The notes beneath the pieces are model-generated. The model was given only the letters and a program-made list of their open reading frames with translations, searched no databases and had not been told where the DNA came from. A stretch of 64,000 bases of DNA, taken from positions 3,569,501 through 3,633,500 of the forward strand of contig JARHVA010000639.1 in assembly GCA_037957365.1 (NCBI GenBank), read 5' to 3'. The first letter of the stretch is position 1; the number at the start of each line of letters is the position of its first letter. Position numbers and translations under genes: made by a program. This DNA is from Torreya grandis (lineage: Eukaryota > Streptophyta > Pinopsida > Cupressales > Taxaceae). This document shows positions 1 through 11,499 of this stretch, one piece after another.

Positions 1-1570
1 TGTCTGAAGGAAAAGCTTGAAGTAAAAGTCCACTGAAGGAAATAAACCTAGAAGGCCGCTTGAAGGATCTCAAAGGGTAGGTACCCTTGCGAGATGCTCT
101 CACTGAAGGAAGTAGACCATTTCTCAAGGCCCCAAAGGATAGGTCCCCTCTAGGAAAGATCAAATGACAAAACCAAAGGAATTTCCAAGGAAGATGACGG
201 GCCTACAGACGTCAAAGTTGAGCATTGAAAACTAGCCATTGGGATATAGATGTATGGTGATGTCCTTGCAGCTATCAAAATCAGGACAACAAACTAGCCA
301 TTGGCTTTTAAATGATGACAAGACCGAAGACATCAAATTCATGGTAATAAAATAGCCATTGATCTTTGTAGGCTTGAGTGTGTATCCAAATGCATTTAAA
401 GACCTAAACACTGAATGGAGGAGCCGAAAGAGCCAACAAAGCCAAGAATGTAGCCCTGAGAGCTCAAATCATAGTATAATGAAGGAAAGGCCAAAATATC
501 TATGCAATAGTTATTCTAGTAGGTGGAATAGTCTACAAAGTAGATATTTTGAGCCCTTAAACATTGAAAATACTACTTATTTGTCTCCCTTGGAGTAAAG
601 ACAAAATGGATAGCTGTGCAGACATCAAAGGGGATAGAATAGATGATATAGACCTAGGAGAAAAAAATTGAGATGGAATGATATGCCATAGTCAAGGTAG
701 TTTCCCTATTTCAGCATGGTCCTTTGACAAAATTAAAGACGCATTCAAAGCATTGAATGCAATATGGGTCACTCCAAGGAAAAGCGCACCAGTCTTTTTT
801 GGGCTACTATATATTGTAAAATACTATTTTATGCAAAGGGAGACCTTTTTTATTAAAAGAAGTAAAAACTCTACCCAAATTGGAAGGTGAATACTGAGAC
901 TTTGAGCTCAGATTATTGTTCATATTATTTTATCTGAATGAGAAAGCAAGTTACCTATAGACTTTGTGTTGTTATAACTTGTATCATTTTAGAAGATTGT
1001 TCTTATGTCTATCTTCTAAATGTGTTCTTGTTTATTTAATCTAACAAGCAGAACTTGTGGAAGTAATCAAGAAGGTGTCCTGAAGCCAGTTGTGGAAGGA
1101 CTTTGTGCTGACTACAATTGCCTTTAGTCTGTCTATCTATTTTTTTTTTTATGTGAAAGATCTTGGGATGACTTTATGCCCCCATTATCCTTTGTTTTTC
1201 ACTCTTTGGGAAGCTAAGGTGGAGACTTTGTGCTACACCTCATTCTACTAGTTGTTGCACCCTATTACCAGTCACTTGTCACTACTTGAAAGAACTCCTG
1301 TTGTTTCCTATAAGACCACTTCTAAAAGAAGAGAAGTGCCTTTAGTGTCTTCACCAGGATTTCTCCTTTGTTTTTTAGCATCATCTCTAAAAAAAGAGAG
1401 ATGGATGGTGATACCCTACCCTTGAGTGTTATTTTATACTTATATATAGTATATATCCCCTTCATACTTATAGGGAAACTCCCCTTGATGAGAAGAGAGA
1501 TTTGTCCCCTTTTGATGTGGTAAACCTACACATTTGGTTGACCAATCTTCCTTGTTGTGGCTGATCAAAC
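1..1570 (+). repeat. LTR- or leader-like non-coding sequence, cut by the window's left edge
   Basis: This stretch is less AT-rich than what follows and has no credible reading frame. It holds phrases that recur within it, for example 'gactttgtgctgac' near 1101 and 'gagactttgtgctacac' near 1223, and a CTAGCCATTG motif near 231, 293 and 351. It is followed by what looks like a decayed gag. I infer a 5' LTR and leader of an LTR retrotransposon on the plus strand. No second LTR copy, PBS or TSD was found, so the family is not assigned. Confidence 0.3.
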
Positions 1571-1815
1571 TTATTTTTCTCATCAGTATGTTGGTGACAA
1601 AATATTCACCCAACAAATTAGACATAAGAAGTTGAGAAAGAGATGGGAGGATTTCAACCCCTAACCTACATGAGATTATAGACCATGTACAATCTAGTCA
1701 AACATGAGAATATTTTTATGGAAGTTTTGACATATCAAGGGTAAGAGAGTTTAGGAGACATGTCACTCAATAATATCATTCATAAAAAATTTCACCTTAC
1801 AATCCAAAAAATCAA

Positions 1816-2100
1816 GTGGAAGGAGGCAACATGAGTATGATTGATCAACCCAACCTAGTAATATTGGGCATGAAAAATGTAGGAGGTAGTGGTAATCATA
1901 CCACACAAGTAATTACCACAATAAATCCCTCAAGAGGGATTCCAAAAATAATCAGAACTACTATAAAAAAAGTTCAGGGGATGAAGGATTTGGGCCATGA
2001 CCAAATAATGGTGTAGGGAATGTAAGTGCCTTAGGATATCCAAGTAGCCTAGGAGGAAGTAACACATAGTTCTAACTAGTGGGAGTACCACAACATCAAA
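1816..2100 (+). pseudogene. possible degenerate retrotransposon gag C-terminal region
   Basis: A plus-strand frame opens with a Met at 1816 and runs 66 codons. It is rich in Gly, Asn, Thr and Gln, as linker regions of plant gag proteins often are. A switch to another frame near 1950 continues with the same character (Asn-Asn-Gln-Asn-Tyr-Tyr-Lys-Lys, then Gly/Asn/Ser-rich) up to about 2095, broken by TGA and TAG stops. No zinc knuckle (CX2CX4HX4C) is visible. The placement just after LTR-like sequence fits gag. The identification rests on composition and position only, so other low-complexity coding or chance remain possible. Confidence 0.28.
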
Positions 2101-3064
2101 TCCTATACAATATGTAAATGAAGATATAGAGTACATATGGATATCAAATTCTCTCAATCATGAGAAAAAATGTGATATTATTTGGAAGTGAAAAGGAAAT
2201 CATCATGCCTGATATAAGGCAAGTTATTTTTTAAATAATTATCTGAATCGAGTGTACAAATGGTACTACAAATATGACCCATATTAAGTATTAGTAATAG
2301 AATATAATATGTTAATGGAAGTGTTTATAAATAATTTTTATATCCATGATTTCAAATAACAAATAATTTTGATGCTACAAGAGATCAAGAGAGATGTCTC
2401 AAAGAGTGTTTGTGCATAGGATGCAAGGTTTAATTTTTTATTTCAAATATCTCTTATAAGATTCATCCTCTACAACATGTGTAATGGTATGTATGGATTC
2501 TATAGGTCAATTTATAGTGTACACTATCTATGAAGTCTTTCATAGAGATAAGGGAATATTTGAAATATAAATTAAGAGTTAAGGCAATTAGAAGCATAGA
2601 CACAAGGATCATTCCTATCATGAAGTGAAAGTTGAATTCATGGTCAATCAGCTTCAAAATTTGACTACCAATATATTTCATGATAAAAAAATGGGTTATG
2701 GTGTATATAATATGAATTCAAATTCCATAACAAAAATAATTTACTTAACATAGTTTTTAAAAATCCTCTTAAGATCATGTGAAGTTTTTCATGAAAATCA
2801 TGATGTGATGTCTTTTCATTTTTCACAAAGATAAATAAAAGTTAATATCTCTATGTATTGCAAGGTATGTGATACCACCACTCATGATTTTTAACATTAT
2901 TACTAATTATGTATTATAGTTAAATATAATTGTAAATGTAAAATTTGAAATATGTTCTAGGATGATATATAAAATGCCAGTGGGGCATAGTTATAAGGTA
3001 CTTGCCAATAGCCATAGTTTTAAAGATGAACCCTAGATATATGTAGATAGACAACCTAGGGCAC

Positions 3065-3066
<2 letters not shown>
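2100..3066. other. AT-rich sequence without recognised features
   Basis: Only short chance reading frames occur. I saw no domain, RNA gene or repeat boundary that I can support. Confidence 0.4.

Positions 3067-3107
<41 letters not shown>
3067..3107. repeat. (AC)n dinucleotide microsatellite, about 20 units
   Basis: An uninterrupted AC run of 41 bases. It lies in non-coding AT-rich DNA. Confidence 0.97.
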
Positions 3108-3109
<2 letters not shown>

Positions 3110-3317
3110 GGGATTAACCTCATGGTATTTATCAAAGTTTTATAGTAGACTAACCCCACTTATAAGGTGTTACTTCATTATCTCATGATAAAATATAAAG
3201 ATAGATATATAGTGAGCCATGGTATTACATATGTAATATTATAGATAGTGGGATGGGGAAATATAAATAGACATGTATGGTTCCTTCATCATCTAGTACC
3301 TATATCTATAGGGTTTT

Positions 3318-3432
3318 GGGCCATATAGATATATAGGGCCTTGATAGATAAGACATATAGTGGGTGCTAATTAAAATATATACTTATCTTATCTTATCTT
3401 ATCTATTTGGGCCCTATCTATGTATATGTCCC
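3318..3432. repeat. imperfect inverted repeat with a CTTAT pentanucleotide run in its loop
   Basis: Two arms of about 35 bases (3318-3352 and 3398-3432) are imperfect reverse complements of each other. Each has a GGGCC or GGGCCC core flanked by TAGAT-rich sequence. The 45-base loop ends in a run of about four CTTAT units (3383-3405) that overlaps the start of the right arm. RNA from either strand could fold into a long hairpin. No TSD was identified, so a foldback/MITE origin is only possible. Confidence 0.55.
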
Positions 3433-4623
3433 CACTCGAGCCATATAGATAGCTAATGCTTGATGGATCAATAAAGGGATCCCCCAACCCCTACAAAGAT
3501 CTATATAATTTACATAATTTGTAAATTTTCTAAAACTACAAATTAAGGGTCAAGGTTTGATAATTATCATTGCAAAATATTTATTTTAAACTGTATTAAC
3601 TTTATTTATATTGTGACTATGTAAAAATAAAATAAAACCTATATTTATTAGAAAATAGTGGATCATTTTCTATAGGGATAAGTTTACAAGAGGTAGACAT
3701 GATTGAAATGTGTTATTGTATGTCTAATATGTCTTTGTCTTGTCAAAATCTATGTTGGATATGAAAATATGGGTTTATTGACCTACATTTGTATGCAAAT
3801 TATTTTTGTGTGGAGCTTGAATTGATGCAAAAAATACCTATAAAATTAGAACCTTAATCCTACACAAACACACAAAAGGAGATCAAATTCAAAATAGATA
3901 AAAAATGGGGGACGCGGGAATGGTTGAGTTATCCTCATAAAATCCCTTGTGGACTAAGTGATGGTTACATAATCTAAAGGGCCTCAGGTTGATATAGTTC
4001 TCCCTTTTGAGGAAAGTATGAAATCCATGATGAAATAAACTAGAATATTAATTAAAATGTTGGAAAATATATTCCCTTAACCTACAATGAAACACTTTTA
4101 AATTTGGCCTATGATTATAGGAAAGCAAGATAATTTAACTTGAAAATAATTATTATCTTTTACTTAATGTAGAACGATTTTGAAATCAAATTTATAGATG
4201 ATTAAATTGAGAGGCCTTGATGTGATTTTATAGAGGAATATTTTGAATATTTTCATGAGTTGACCTTATGAAAAGTGTAGGAGATCCATTACTAAATGTA
4301 TCAACTTTAAAAAGTGTTTATTGGAACTTATAAGACAAGAGCACACTAGGGGACAAATCTACACTATGAATTTGACCGCCTAATGTAGACTTGTCCAATG
4401 ATGTCATAAAATTATAAAACTTGATATATGGGGTCTGTGAATAAAATAGGGATGAATTTGGATGTTTGCATTCTATTTTATATGTATGTGTAAGATACTG
4501 AAGGATTTTTTAATTATTTTGGCTAATAAAATGGTGAAAATACCAAGGATTCCAAGATTAAACATTTTAAAACACTTATTGATTTAATTATGTGTCTACA
4601 TACCCCCCAAAATAATTATATTA

Positions 4624-4716
<93 letters not shown>
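4624..4716. repeat. (AG)n dinucleotide microsatellite, about 93 bp
   Basis: A long AG run, nearly perfect apart from one extra A near 4634-4635. Similar GA tracts lie inside both LTRs of the copia element at 49.5-57.0 kb. The sequence flanking this one shows no resemblance to those LTRs, so it is probably independent. Confidence 0.97.
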
Positions 4717-4721
<5 letters not shown>

Positions 4722-7700
4722 CTTTAGATGATGAGTTTGATGTCTTGGGTTACCAACTAACCAAGTGGAGTTAAGGTTATTTAAAACTTATTTTCTTCTT
4801 ATCCAAGCATAAAAAATAATTTTGGAAGTGGTACTAGTATGAGTGGTATGCCATTGGGTGTCACTAGACCATAACCAAACTAGCTCACATGATTTAAACA
4901 TGTGGAAAAATAGATACTGATCAAGTCTCAATGAGTGAATATTTAGATTCAAATAAGGATATGCTTTCATTTGTGAAGATAAATTTGATAAAAATTAAAA
5001 GGTTTACTCCATTGAGAGTCACTAAACTCTATTGGGGAAAAAAGGAGGCAGGGGGGGAGGGGACTAATACATGGTTTTCTAAAGTGCAACCAAGACATGG
5101 AGTGTCATTAAGCTCAAACATGATGAAAATTTGAAAAATAAGAACCACATTGTTTTATACATATCTATATTAAATATATAATATCTTGAAACTTATTTAT
5201 TAGAAAATAGAAAAGAGGGAAATACATGAACCAAATTCATGTCCCATATTTTGTATTGAGTGCTAACTATTTGAAACTTTGTAATTATTTTTGCACTTGT
5301 GAATTTGATCTCAAGTGACTACTAGGGTGTAGTGCATATGAAATTCATATTATCCCATAATTTTGAAAATTTCAATTCGCATTGATAATTTTCATAGCAT
5401 ATGTTGTTATAAATCTGAATTATGTTACTTTTTAAGGGCTTAAATTAAATATAAGACCAATATGATGGAGCTATTTTGAGATGAGGGATGTTTCTTATAA
5501 TCCACTTATCTAAAAACAAAGTTTTATAGAATGTTTGAAAATATATTATCATGTAATATCATTTTGAAATGTGAATTGTAGTACAAAAACATTGTAAATG
5601 AACCATATAACCATGTAAAGAAATTTTAAGTATTAAAATGGCATTACATCATGAAATTGAGTATATCATTGAATTTTATTTGAATCATGAAATTAAATAA
5701 TTATTATGTATATGAAATTTATCATGGAACCATAATAAAAATTAATGTCACACATAAGACTCAAAGACCATATACAAGGGGAATATAAATGTTTCACAAA
5801 CAAAAGAATTAACATAGATAGATATTGTGTATTTAGAAAATAGTATATTGATTCTAAAACATGTAAAGTATGAGTGAATAATAATATGTTTGTATTATAT
5901 CTATCTCAACACGGAAAATAGGTTGTGGATAAATATAAACTAGAAAAATGTTCACATAGAATGATGAGGTTCTCCCTACTTAATGAGGTTATAGGGTAAA
6001 AGGTTATCATAACCTCAAAACATGAAAAATTATGTCATGTATCACACTCACATACCTTGTGAAAATGCATTATGTATTGAAAAATGAATGAAATGTGTTA
6101 TATTATTAACAAAACATAGATGATACATATATATGTAAAATAGAAACATGACTAAATATTTTGATGTTTGTGTATTTTTAAAATAATAGATGTTTTTGTA
6201 TTGTTTCCATATTTAAAATGTAAATAAGTAAAATTTAAAATGAAAAATCTTTGAAAGAGAAAATAAAGGCTTCAAAAGTATAAAAAGTAAGAAAATTTTA
6301 AAGATCCTTAACAAAGTCTAAAATCATAGTATGACAAGATGGAAGATAATTAGATTGCCCAAATGTAAATGAAAGGTATGTATATTAGGATAACATAGAT
6401 GGTAAGCATGGTCATATCTAATCATGTACAAGTAGATATATGTGACCATGGGAGTGAAAATGTGAGCTATATTATGCATAAATGTGTAATAATAAGCAAG
6501 TGGTTGATATAAAAGATGTGTATTGTAACTTTTATAAGATAATTCATTTGGATTTCTCAAATTGGGTTAAAAAATAGGAGGGGGTGAGAGCTCCAAAAAT
6601 AGAGCCCAGGGATAGAATAAATTTTGGAGAATATTTAAGAGAATGAACAATCTAGGAAAGAACAAATAATCAATGGAATATGAAATAAAGTTAATCAAAA
6701 TAAATGGTCTAATGAATAGGTTAATATGATATTCTTGGAATGAAATGAGGATCATATGATGTTAATATGCTCATGTGATCCATTGCTAGAAGTTAAGGGT
6801 CTATTATTGATTGATGATGTGAGAAATATTTATGTATGAATATGTGTTATAGATTTAGTAGTTATGTGGATTTTAAATTTTAAATTATGTTATATTATTG
6901 GCTTGATATAATGTTTAAATTTTGATATCTTTTGGATTTAGCTTGTTTAGCTTATCTAGTTGAACTAAATTGCCAGCTAGATGAAAATATAAATTCATAA
7001 TATGGATTTCAAATTTTAGTGTTTGTATTTGTAACATCTGATTTATCATGTGTATTTATATTAATGTACTCAATTTATAATTGTGTTTGTTTAGGAACCC
7101 AAAATTGGGTGAGTAATTTAGTAGATATGTCATTAAAATATTATTGTACGACTGTATTTATTGCTAAGATTGATATGAGAATTATTATCTTGAACATGAT
7201 TTGGACATTGTAGTGAATTTTGTTGTAATTTTGGAGCTTTAGAAGTCTTGTTGACTTGGTTATGACGTTGGGTTTTCTCTTAGTGCACAACAATTATTAT
7301 CATAATACCCATTAATGCCATGATATGAAAAAAATACTTAACCTTTGCTTTTTTTCTAAATAATTTAGGGGATGATAATAATTAGGGCATAATTTGATTA
7401 AATTTTTGTCCAATAGTTTAGGTAAAAGTTTATGTGGGATTTCATTGTGTGAAAATATTAGTTGTTGTGATTTTATTATAGAGAAAGAGTGAGCATGATT
7501 TTTAACTATAGGAGTATATTGATTTTATTTATACAAAAATTTGACTTTCTTACATTTAGATTCAAAATTATGTACCAAAGTATTAAGGCATGTTTTTTCA
7601 TTGGTGTGTGTATTTTTATAAGATAAATGGTGTTGTGATCCATTATTATTAGTTTCATTAATTTACATTATTTATCTTATTAAATCAATTTAATGTCTTC

Positions 7701-8005
7701 TTACATATTTTTTCAAACAATAACAAGACCTAATTATTTTTCTAATGCTAAGGACTCATAAAAAAATAGATACAAAATGATTAACAAGTATGTAGACTAG
7801 ATTATCCTTTAAAGGATAGATAAGTCCTTTACATAAGACATATTAGACTTTAGATTAGTCGTTGGTAAATTAGTTGATGTATACAAGTGTTAAACTATAA
7901 GATATAATCACATGCTTGTTTACATTTACCTTGATTAAAAGAGGGTAACTTTTCATAAGTAACCCTTGGTCCCTTGTTTTGAATATATTGGATTATAAAA
8001 TATTC
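4717..8005. other. AT-rich sequence without recognised features
   Basis: About 3.3 kb of very AT-rich DNA. The reading frames are short and have no family-like motifs on either strand. It may be the worn-out remainder of the gypsy-like element whose gag lies at 8.0-8.4 kb on the minus strand, since pol would lie this way, but I found no RT, integrase or protease motif. Confidence 0.35.
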
Positions 8006-8398
8006 TTATAGCTTGATATAAGTAGATAAGGACACACTAGAAATGGAATGAAACCAATCAAATGCACATCCCACTAAAAATTTTGGGAAATAATTGTAAT
8101 AGCAAACACTACCATTATAGCCATTCATTATTTCACAAAAATATTTTAAGTGTAAATAAGGTAGTGATTTGAAGTTAGGAGGCAAAAGTGAATATAGGAT
8201 ATTACATATAATAGGATTACCAATAATGGCATTGGAATCAACCCAAGCATGGTAATATTTACTCGCTAAGCATAAATTGTGCACTTACTCTTTCAAGGTA
8301 CCTATGACATGAATTAAGTGAATGACTTCTTGGGAAGGTATGTTAATATTTTTAAGAGGTTCATTTAAGGTTTGAATTATGTTGTTAATCTTAGCCAT
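8006..8398 (-). pseudogene. Ty3/gypsy-like gag (Retrotrans_gag domain), N-terminal part
   Basis: Read on the minus strand from the Met at 8398, one frame runs about 131 codons with a single stop near codon 38. The C-terminal half shows the usual layout of the retrotransposon gag domain: a 'LHLKYFCEIMNGYN' stretch, then 'YFPKFLVGCAFDWFHSI' and 'SLSTY'. These fit the family pattern in which hydrophobic helices precede 'FP.sL.g.A..Wf.sl' and 'S..ty.eL'. The protein would form the capsid shell of the retrotransposon particle. No zinc knuckle is left and translation stops at 8006. The start is chosen because the frame is coherent from that Met. The family call is moderately safe and the lineage is unknown. 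Confidence 0.6.
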
Positions 8399-8606
8399 TG
8401 GTAAAATATTGTGGATAGGAAAAGTATTCTTAGGAATAAATTATTTCTTAGATGAGGTTAGTTTTAAAGATTCATTGGCCTTTAATATAGCGTTAGTGTG
8501 TAAATGCATATCAAGTGTCACTAAAATAAGAGATAAAATTATGATTAATAGAATCCTCTTTTTCACTTATTTTATTTTTTAATGGAGAAGGAGAAATTTC
8601 ATTATA

Positions 8607-8792
8607 CTATGTATGCATTTTCTCATCACTAGGAAAGGAAAGTGGAGAAGTCTCTAGATTAAGATTAGGAAGAACAAGCTCATCATCACTATATACATAA
8701 TTATAATCATAAGAATCCTCATAATAGTCATTATAGTTGTTTTTTTGAACATTTTTACAAGGAGAGGAATGACAAATTCTCTTCCTTTCCAT
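8607..8792 (-). pseudogene. acidic Asp/Tyr-rich reading frame upstream of the gag remnant
   Basis: A 61-codon minus-strand frame holds an Asn-Tyr-Asn-Asp-Tyr-Tyr-Glu-Asp stretch followed by Ser/Leu/Pro-rich sequence. It lies about 200 bases upstream of the gag Met at 8398, on the same strand, so it may be part of the gag leader or an N-terminal extension. The composition is biased and no domain is recognised. It could be a chance frame in repeated DNA. Confidence 0.25.
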
Positions 8793-8963
8793 TATAGGTT
8801 ACAAGAGGGTAATAAGATAACAATGACATAAGCACACTAGCTATGGAATATAAATAAGGAATGATAGTATCATTAGTAATAGGGTTTGATTAATATTCAT
8901 GGAATGGAGGTAGAGGAGGTTTTTCATAAATAACATCATCCTTTTACCCTAAATTATCTTATA

Positions 8964-9874
8964 TGTTAGGGTGTGGAGCTAAAAGCTTCACCTTGTTGCA
9001 AACATGGAGGATGCTGAGTATGCAGTCACCGGTGTCGGCAAGATCACCGACATCGATAGTGGATAGTGCAAAAGGAAACTAACCTCAGCATCAATTGACT
9101 GACATTGGTCACCTCCAGTCAGACAGGGACTGACGTCAGTTGCCTGTGCAATTCCAAAACTGCTATTGATGAACAATCAGTTAAGGTAGTTTGCATGATG
9201 AAGACTAGTTTGAAGTCTTGAGCCGCAAGTCTAATCATTATATACATGAGATATATATAATAGACTCATGGGCTGTATTTTTAAGTGTATAACTCAAGTG
9301 TAGAACTTGGAGAGTTCTTCCCATGGTAGAATAATGTAGGATTATTCATGTATGTAAGATTAGGTTTGATATGCAGGGTATTGCAGGATCATGGTGGAGA
9401 TCTACATGTGATAAATAAGATCAGGTTGGTCTGCAGGGGTGTGTGTATGCGAGGGTCAAAAAGAGATCAGCGGGGGAGTAAGATCCAAGTTGATAACAAT
9501 ACATCAAGGAGCAAGATCATGGTGAGATCTACTTGGAGTATTGGTTCGTACTCGATTGTACTAGAAGTACAATGAGGTGAACAACAGCTTGTGTTAGCTA
9601 TGTGTTGTGACCTATTGAGAGAAGATTACTCTTGAGGGAAGATTACTGTAAGCCCATGAAGTGGAAGAAAGAGTGTGATCTCTTTGTTGTAATTTCCTTC
9701 TAACTGAGTTAAATACAATTGTGTGTTGCCTCTCATATTCTGTGTTATTTCTCATTGATAGTTATTTGTTCTTCTGGTTATTTTTGCATGTTAAGTTGCT
9801 TATACAATGGTAATCATGTGTGCTCTTAATTCTAACAAGTTGTGTCAGAACTCTGGGGAACCTAGGTCCTATCA
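8964..9874 (+). repeat. 5' LTR of the non-autonomous element
   Basis: 911 bp, TG...CA. By eye it is roughly 90% identical to the 3' LTR, and many of the differences are CG against TG or CA. A less AT-rich block at about 8985-9165 holds several GTCA/TGAC motifs and a perfect 12-bp palindrome, ACTGACGTCAGT. A TATA-like ATATATATAATAG lies near 9247 (TCTATATAATAG in the other LTR). Confidence 0.92.
9129..9140. promoter_or_regulatory. TGACGTCA palindrome (bZIP-type site) in the LTR
   Basis: ACTGACGTCAGT is its own reverse complement and contains TGACGTCA, the classic ACGT-core site of plant bZIP factors. The 3' LTR has ACTGACGTCGGT at the matching place. It lies upstream of the LTR's TATA-like sequence, where an enhancer would be expected. 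Binding itself is inferred. Confidence 0.4.
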
Positions 9875-9876
9875 AA

Positions 9877-9890
9877 TGGTATCAGAGTGA
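9877..9890 (+). other. primer-binding site (initiator-Met tRNA type)
   Basis: TGGTATCAGAGTGA begins two bases after the 5' LTR end. The canonical plant form is TGGTATCAGAGC. It primes minus-strand DNA synthesis. Confidence 0.9.
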
Positions 9891-9999
9891 GGTTGGACGT
9901 TCTCAGAGTGAGTTTGACTAACAGATGGCCCAGATTTGGTTAGTGGTTTTTTGATTACAGGTTACTCACAAGGGTTTATGTTTGAGTGGGAGTATAGCA

Positions 10000-10086
10000 A
10001 TGGCAGAAGAAAGTAAGCTAAGGATGAAGAAATTCAGGCACAAGATTAACACCATAAGGAGTGTGGTGGGTAGTCTTCAAGATTGA
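10000..10086 (+). pseudogene. 28-codon gag N-terminus remnant inside the non-autonomous element
   Basis: A short plus-strand frame starts Met-Ala-Glu-Glu-Ser-Lys-Leu, continues with Lys-Lys-Phe, and stops at TGA 10084-10086. Copia-type gag proteins commonly begin with a short charged stretch ending in Lys-Phe before their 'N.. .W' motif, and this is where gag would start downstream of the PBS. After the first dozen codons the likeness ends, as expected for a large internal deletion. It may be translated but would be too short for a capsid function. It could also simply lie in the retained packaging leader. Confidence 0.45.
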
Positions 10087-10161
10087 GCTTAAAGAGGAAT
10101 ACAAGCCAGGATACATATTAAACAAAGTTCAGTATAGGTACAAGTGCATCTATTTATCTCC

Positions 10162-10172
10162 AAGTGGGAGAT
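10162..10172 (+). other. polypurine tract of the non-autonomous element
   Basis: AAGTGGGAGAT lies directly before the 3' LTR start at 10173. This is the usual plant copia form and primes plus-strand synthesis. Confidence 0.88.
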
Positions 10173-11093
10173 TGTTAGGGTGTGGAGCTAAAAGCTTCAC
10201 CTTGTTGCCAACATGGAGGATGTTGAGTATGCAGTCACCAGTGTCAGCAGGGTCACTGACATCGGTCAGTGGATAGTGTAGAAGGAAACCAACCTCGACA
10301 GCAGTCGGCTGACGTTGGTCACCTCCAGTCAGATAGGGACTGACGTCGGTCGCCTGTGGTGGTTCCATAACTATTGTTGATGAACAGTTAGTTAAGTGAA
10401 TGGGTAGTTTGCATGATGAAAACTAGTTTGAAGTCTTGAGCTGTAAGTCTAATCATTGTATGCATGAGATCTATATAATAGACTCATGGGCTATATTGTT
10501 AAGTGTAGAACTCAAGTGTAGAACTTGGAGAGTTCTTCCCATGGTAGAATCAGGTAGGATTCTTCATGTATGTAAGATCAGGTTTGATATGCAGGGTGTT
10601 GAAAGATCATGGTGGAGATCTACATGTGATAAGTAAGATCAGGTTGGTCTACAGGGGTGTGTGTATGTGAGGGTCAAAAGGAGATCAGTAGGGGAGCAAA
10701 ATCCAAGGTGACAGCAATACATCAAGGAGCAAGATCATGGTGAGATCTACTTGGAGTGTCGATTCATACTCAGTTGTAATGGAAGTAAAATGAGGTTAAC
10801 AATAGCTTGTGTTAGCTGTGTGTTGTGACCTATTGAGAGAAGATTACTCTTGAGGGAAGATTACTGTAAGCCCATGAAGTGGAAGAAAGAGTGTGATCTC
10901 TTTGTTGTAATTTCTTTCTAATTGAGTTGAATACAATTTTGTGTTACCTCTCATATTCTATGCTATTTCTCATTGATAGTTATTTGTTCTTCTGGTTATT
11001 TCTACATGCTTAAGTTGCTTATACAATGGTAATCATGTGTGCTCTTAATTCTGACAAGTTGTGTCAGAGCTTTGGGGAACCTAGGTCTTGTCA
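10173..11093 (+). repeat. 3' LTR of the non-autonomous element
   Basis: 921 bp, matching 8964-9874 end to end with small indels. It is followed by the target duplication TTATA. Confidence 0.92.
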
Positions 11094-11159
11094 TTATAAG
11101 GAAGGAGGTTATGAAAAGGCATGAATATAACTCAATTATATACACCATGGGTACAAAAT

Positions 11160-11480
11160 GGGGATTTATAGAAGGCACTATAAGTGTGACAAAGGAAGAA
11201 TCTAAAGAGGGATCTAAAATTTAAAATGAAAGATAATAAAGGGATGAAATAGAGGAAGACTCTAAATGGGAATACAAAGGGAAAGCTCTAGGTGTGATCA
11301 AAGGAGAATCTAGGGAGTAATCTAAAATATAATCCAAAGAGGAATATATAGGTGACTCAAAAGAGGTGGCTAGAAAAGAACCCAAATGGGAATATAGAGG
11401 TATGATAAAAGGTAATTTCAAAAATAAATCTTGGGGTAAATATAAAGAGTGATATAGAGATGAATTGAAAGACGGATTAA
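11160..11480 (-). repeat. degenerate short tandem repeat, Ser/Leu-rich when read on the minus strand
   Basis: The plus strand repeats variants of 'aatctaaag', 'gggaatatagagg' and 'gatgaaa' at irregular spacing. A minus-strand frame of 66 codons (11421-11221) reads as loose Ser-Leu-Asp/Glu-Ser-Pro repeats. It lies just upstream, on the minus strand, of the site where the non-autonomous element inserted, so it may belong to the same host element as the gag at 8.0-8.4 kb. Confidence 0.4.
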
Positions 11481-11499
11481 AGGATGAAACAAGAGGTGC

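Larger units (their letters stand above)
8964..11093 (+). mobile_element. complete non-autonomous LTR retrotransposon (TRIM/LARD-like, copia-type signals)
   Basis: Two direct repeats of 911 and 921 bp start TGTTAGGG and end in TCA. They enclose an internal region of only 298 bp. The element is flanked by a perfect 5-bp duplication TTATA (8959-8963 and 11094-11098). The 5' LTR is followed after two bases by TGGTATCAGAGT, a primer-binding site for initiator-Met tRNA. The 3' LTR is preceded by AAGTGGGAGAT, a polypurine tract. There is no room for gag-pol. A short reading frame near the start of the internal region resembles a copia gag N-terminus, so the element probably arose by internal deletion and moved using another element's proteins. 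It sits inside older DNA upstream of the gag remnant at 8.0-8.4 kb. Confidence 0.93.

Noticed and set aside
2920..3159. Frame with a Cys-Val repeat
   Set aside because: Translation of the AC microsatellite, with no coding context.
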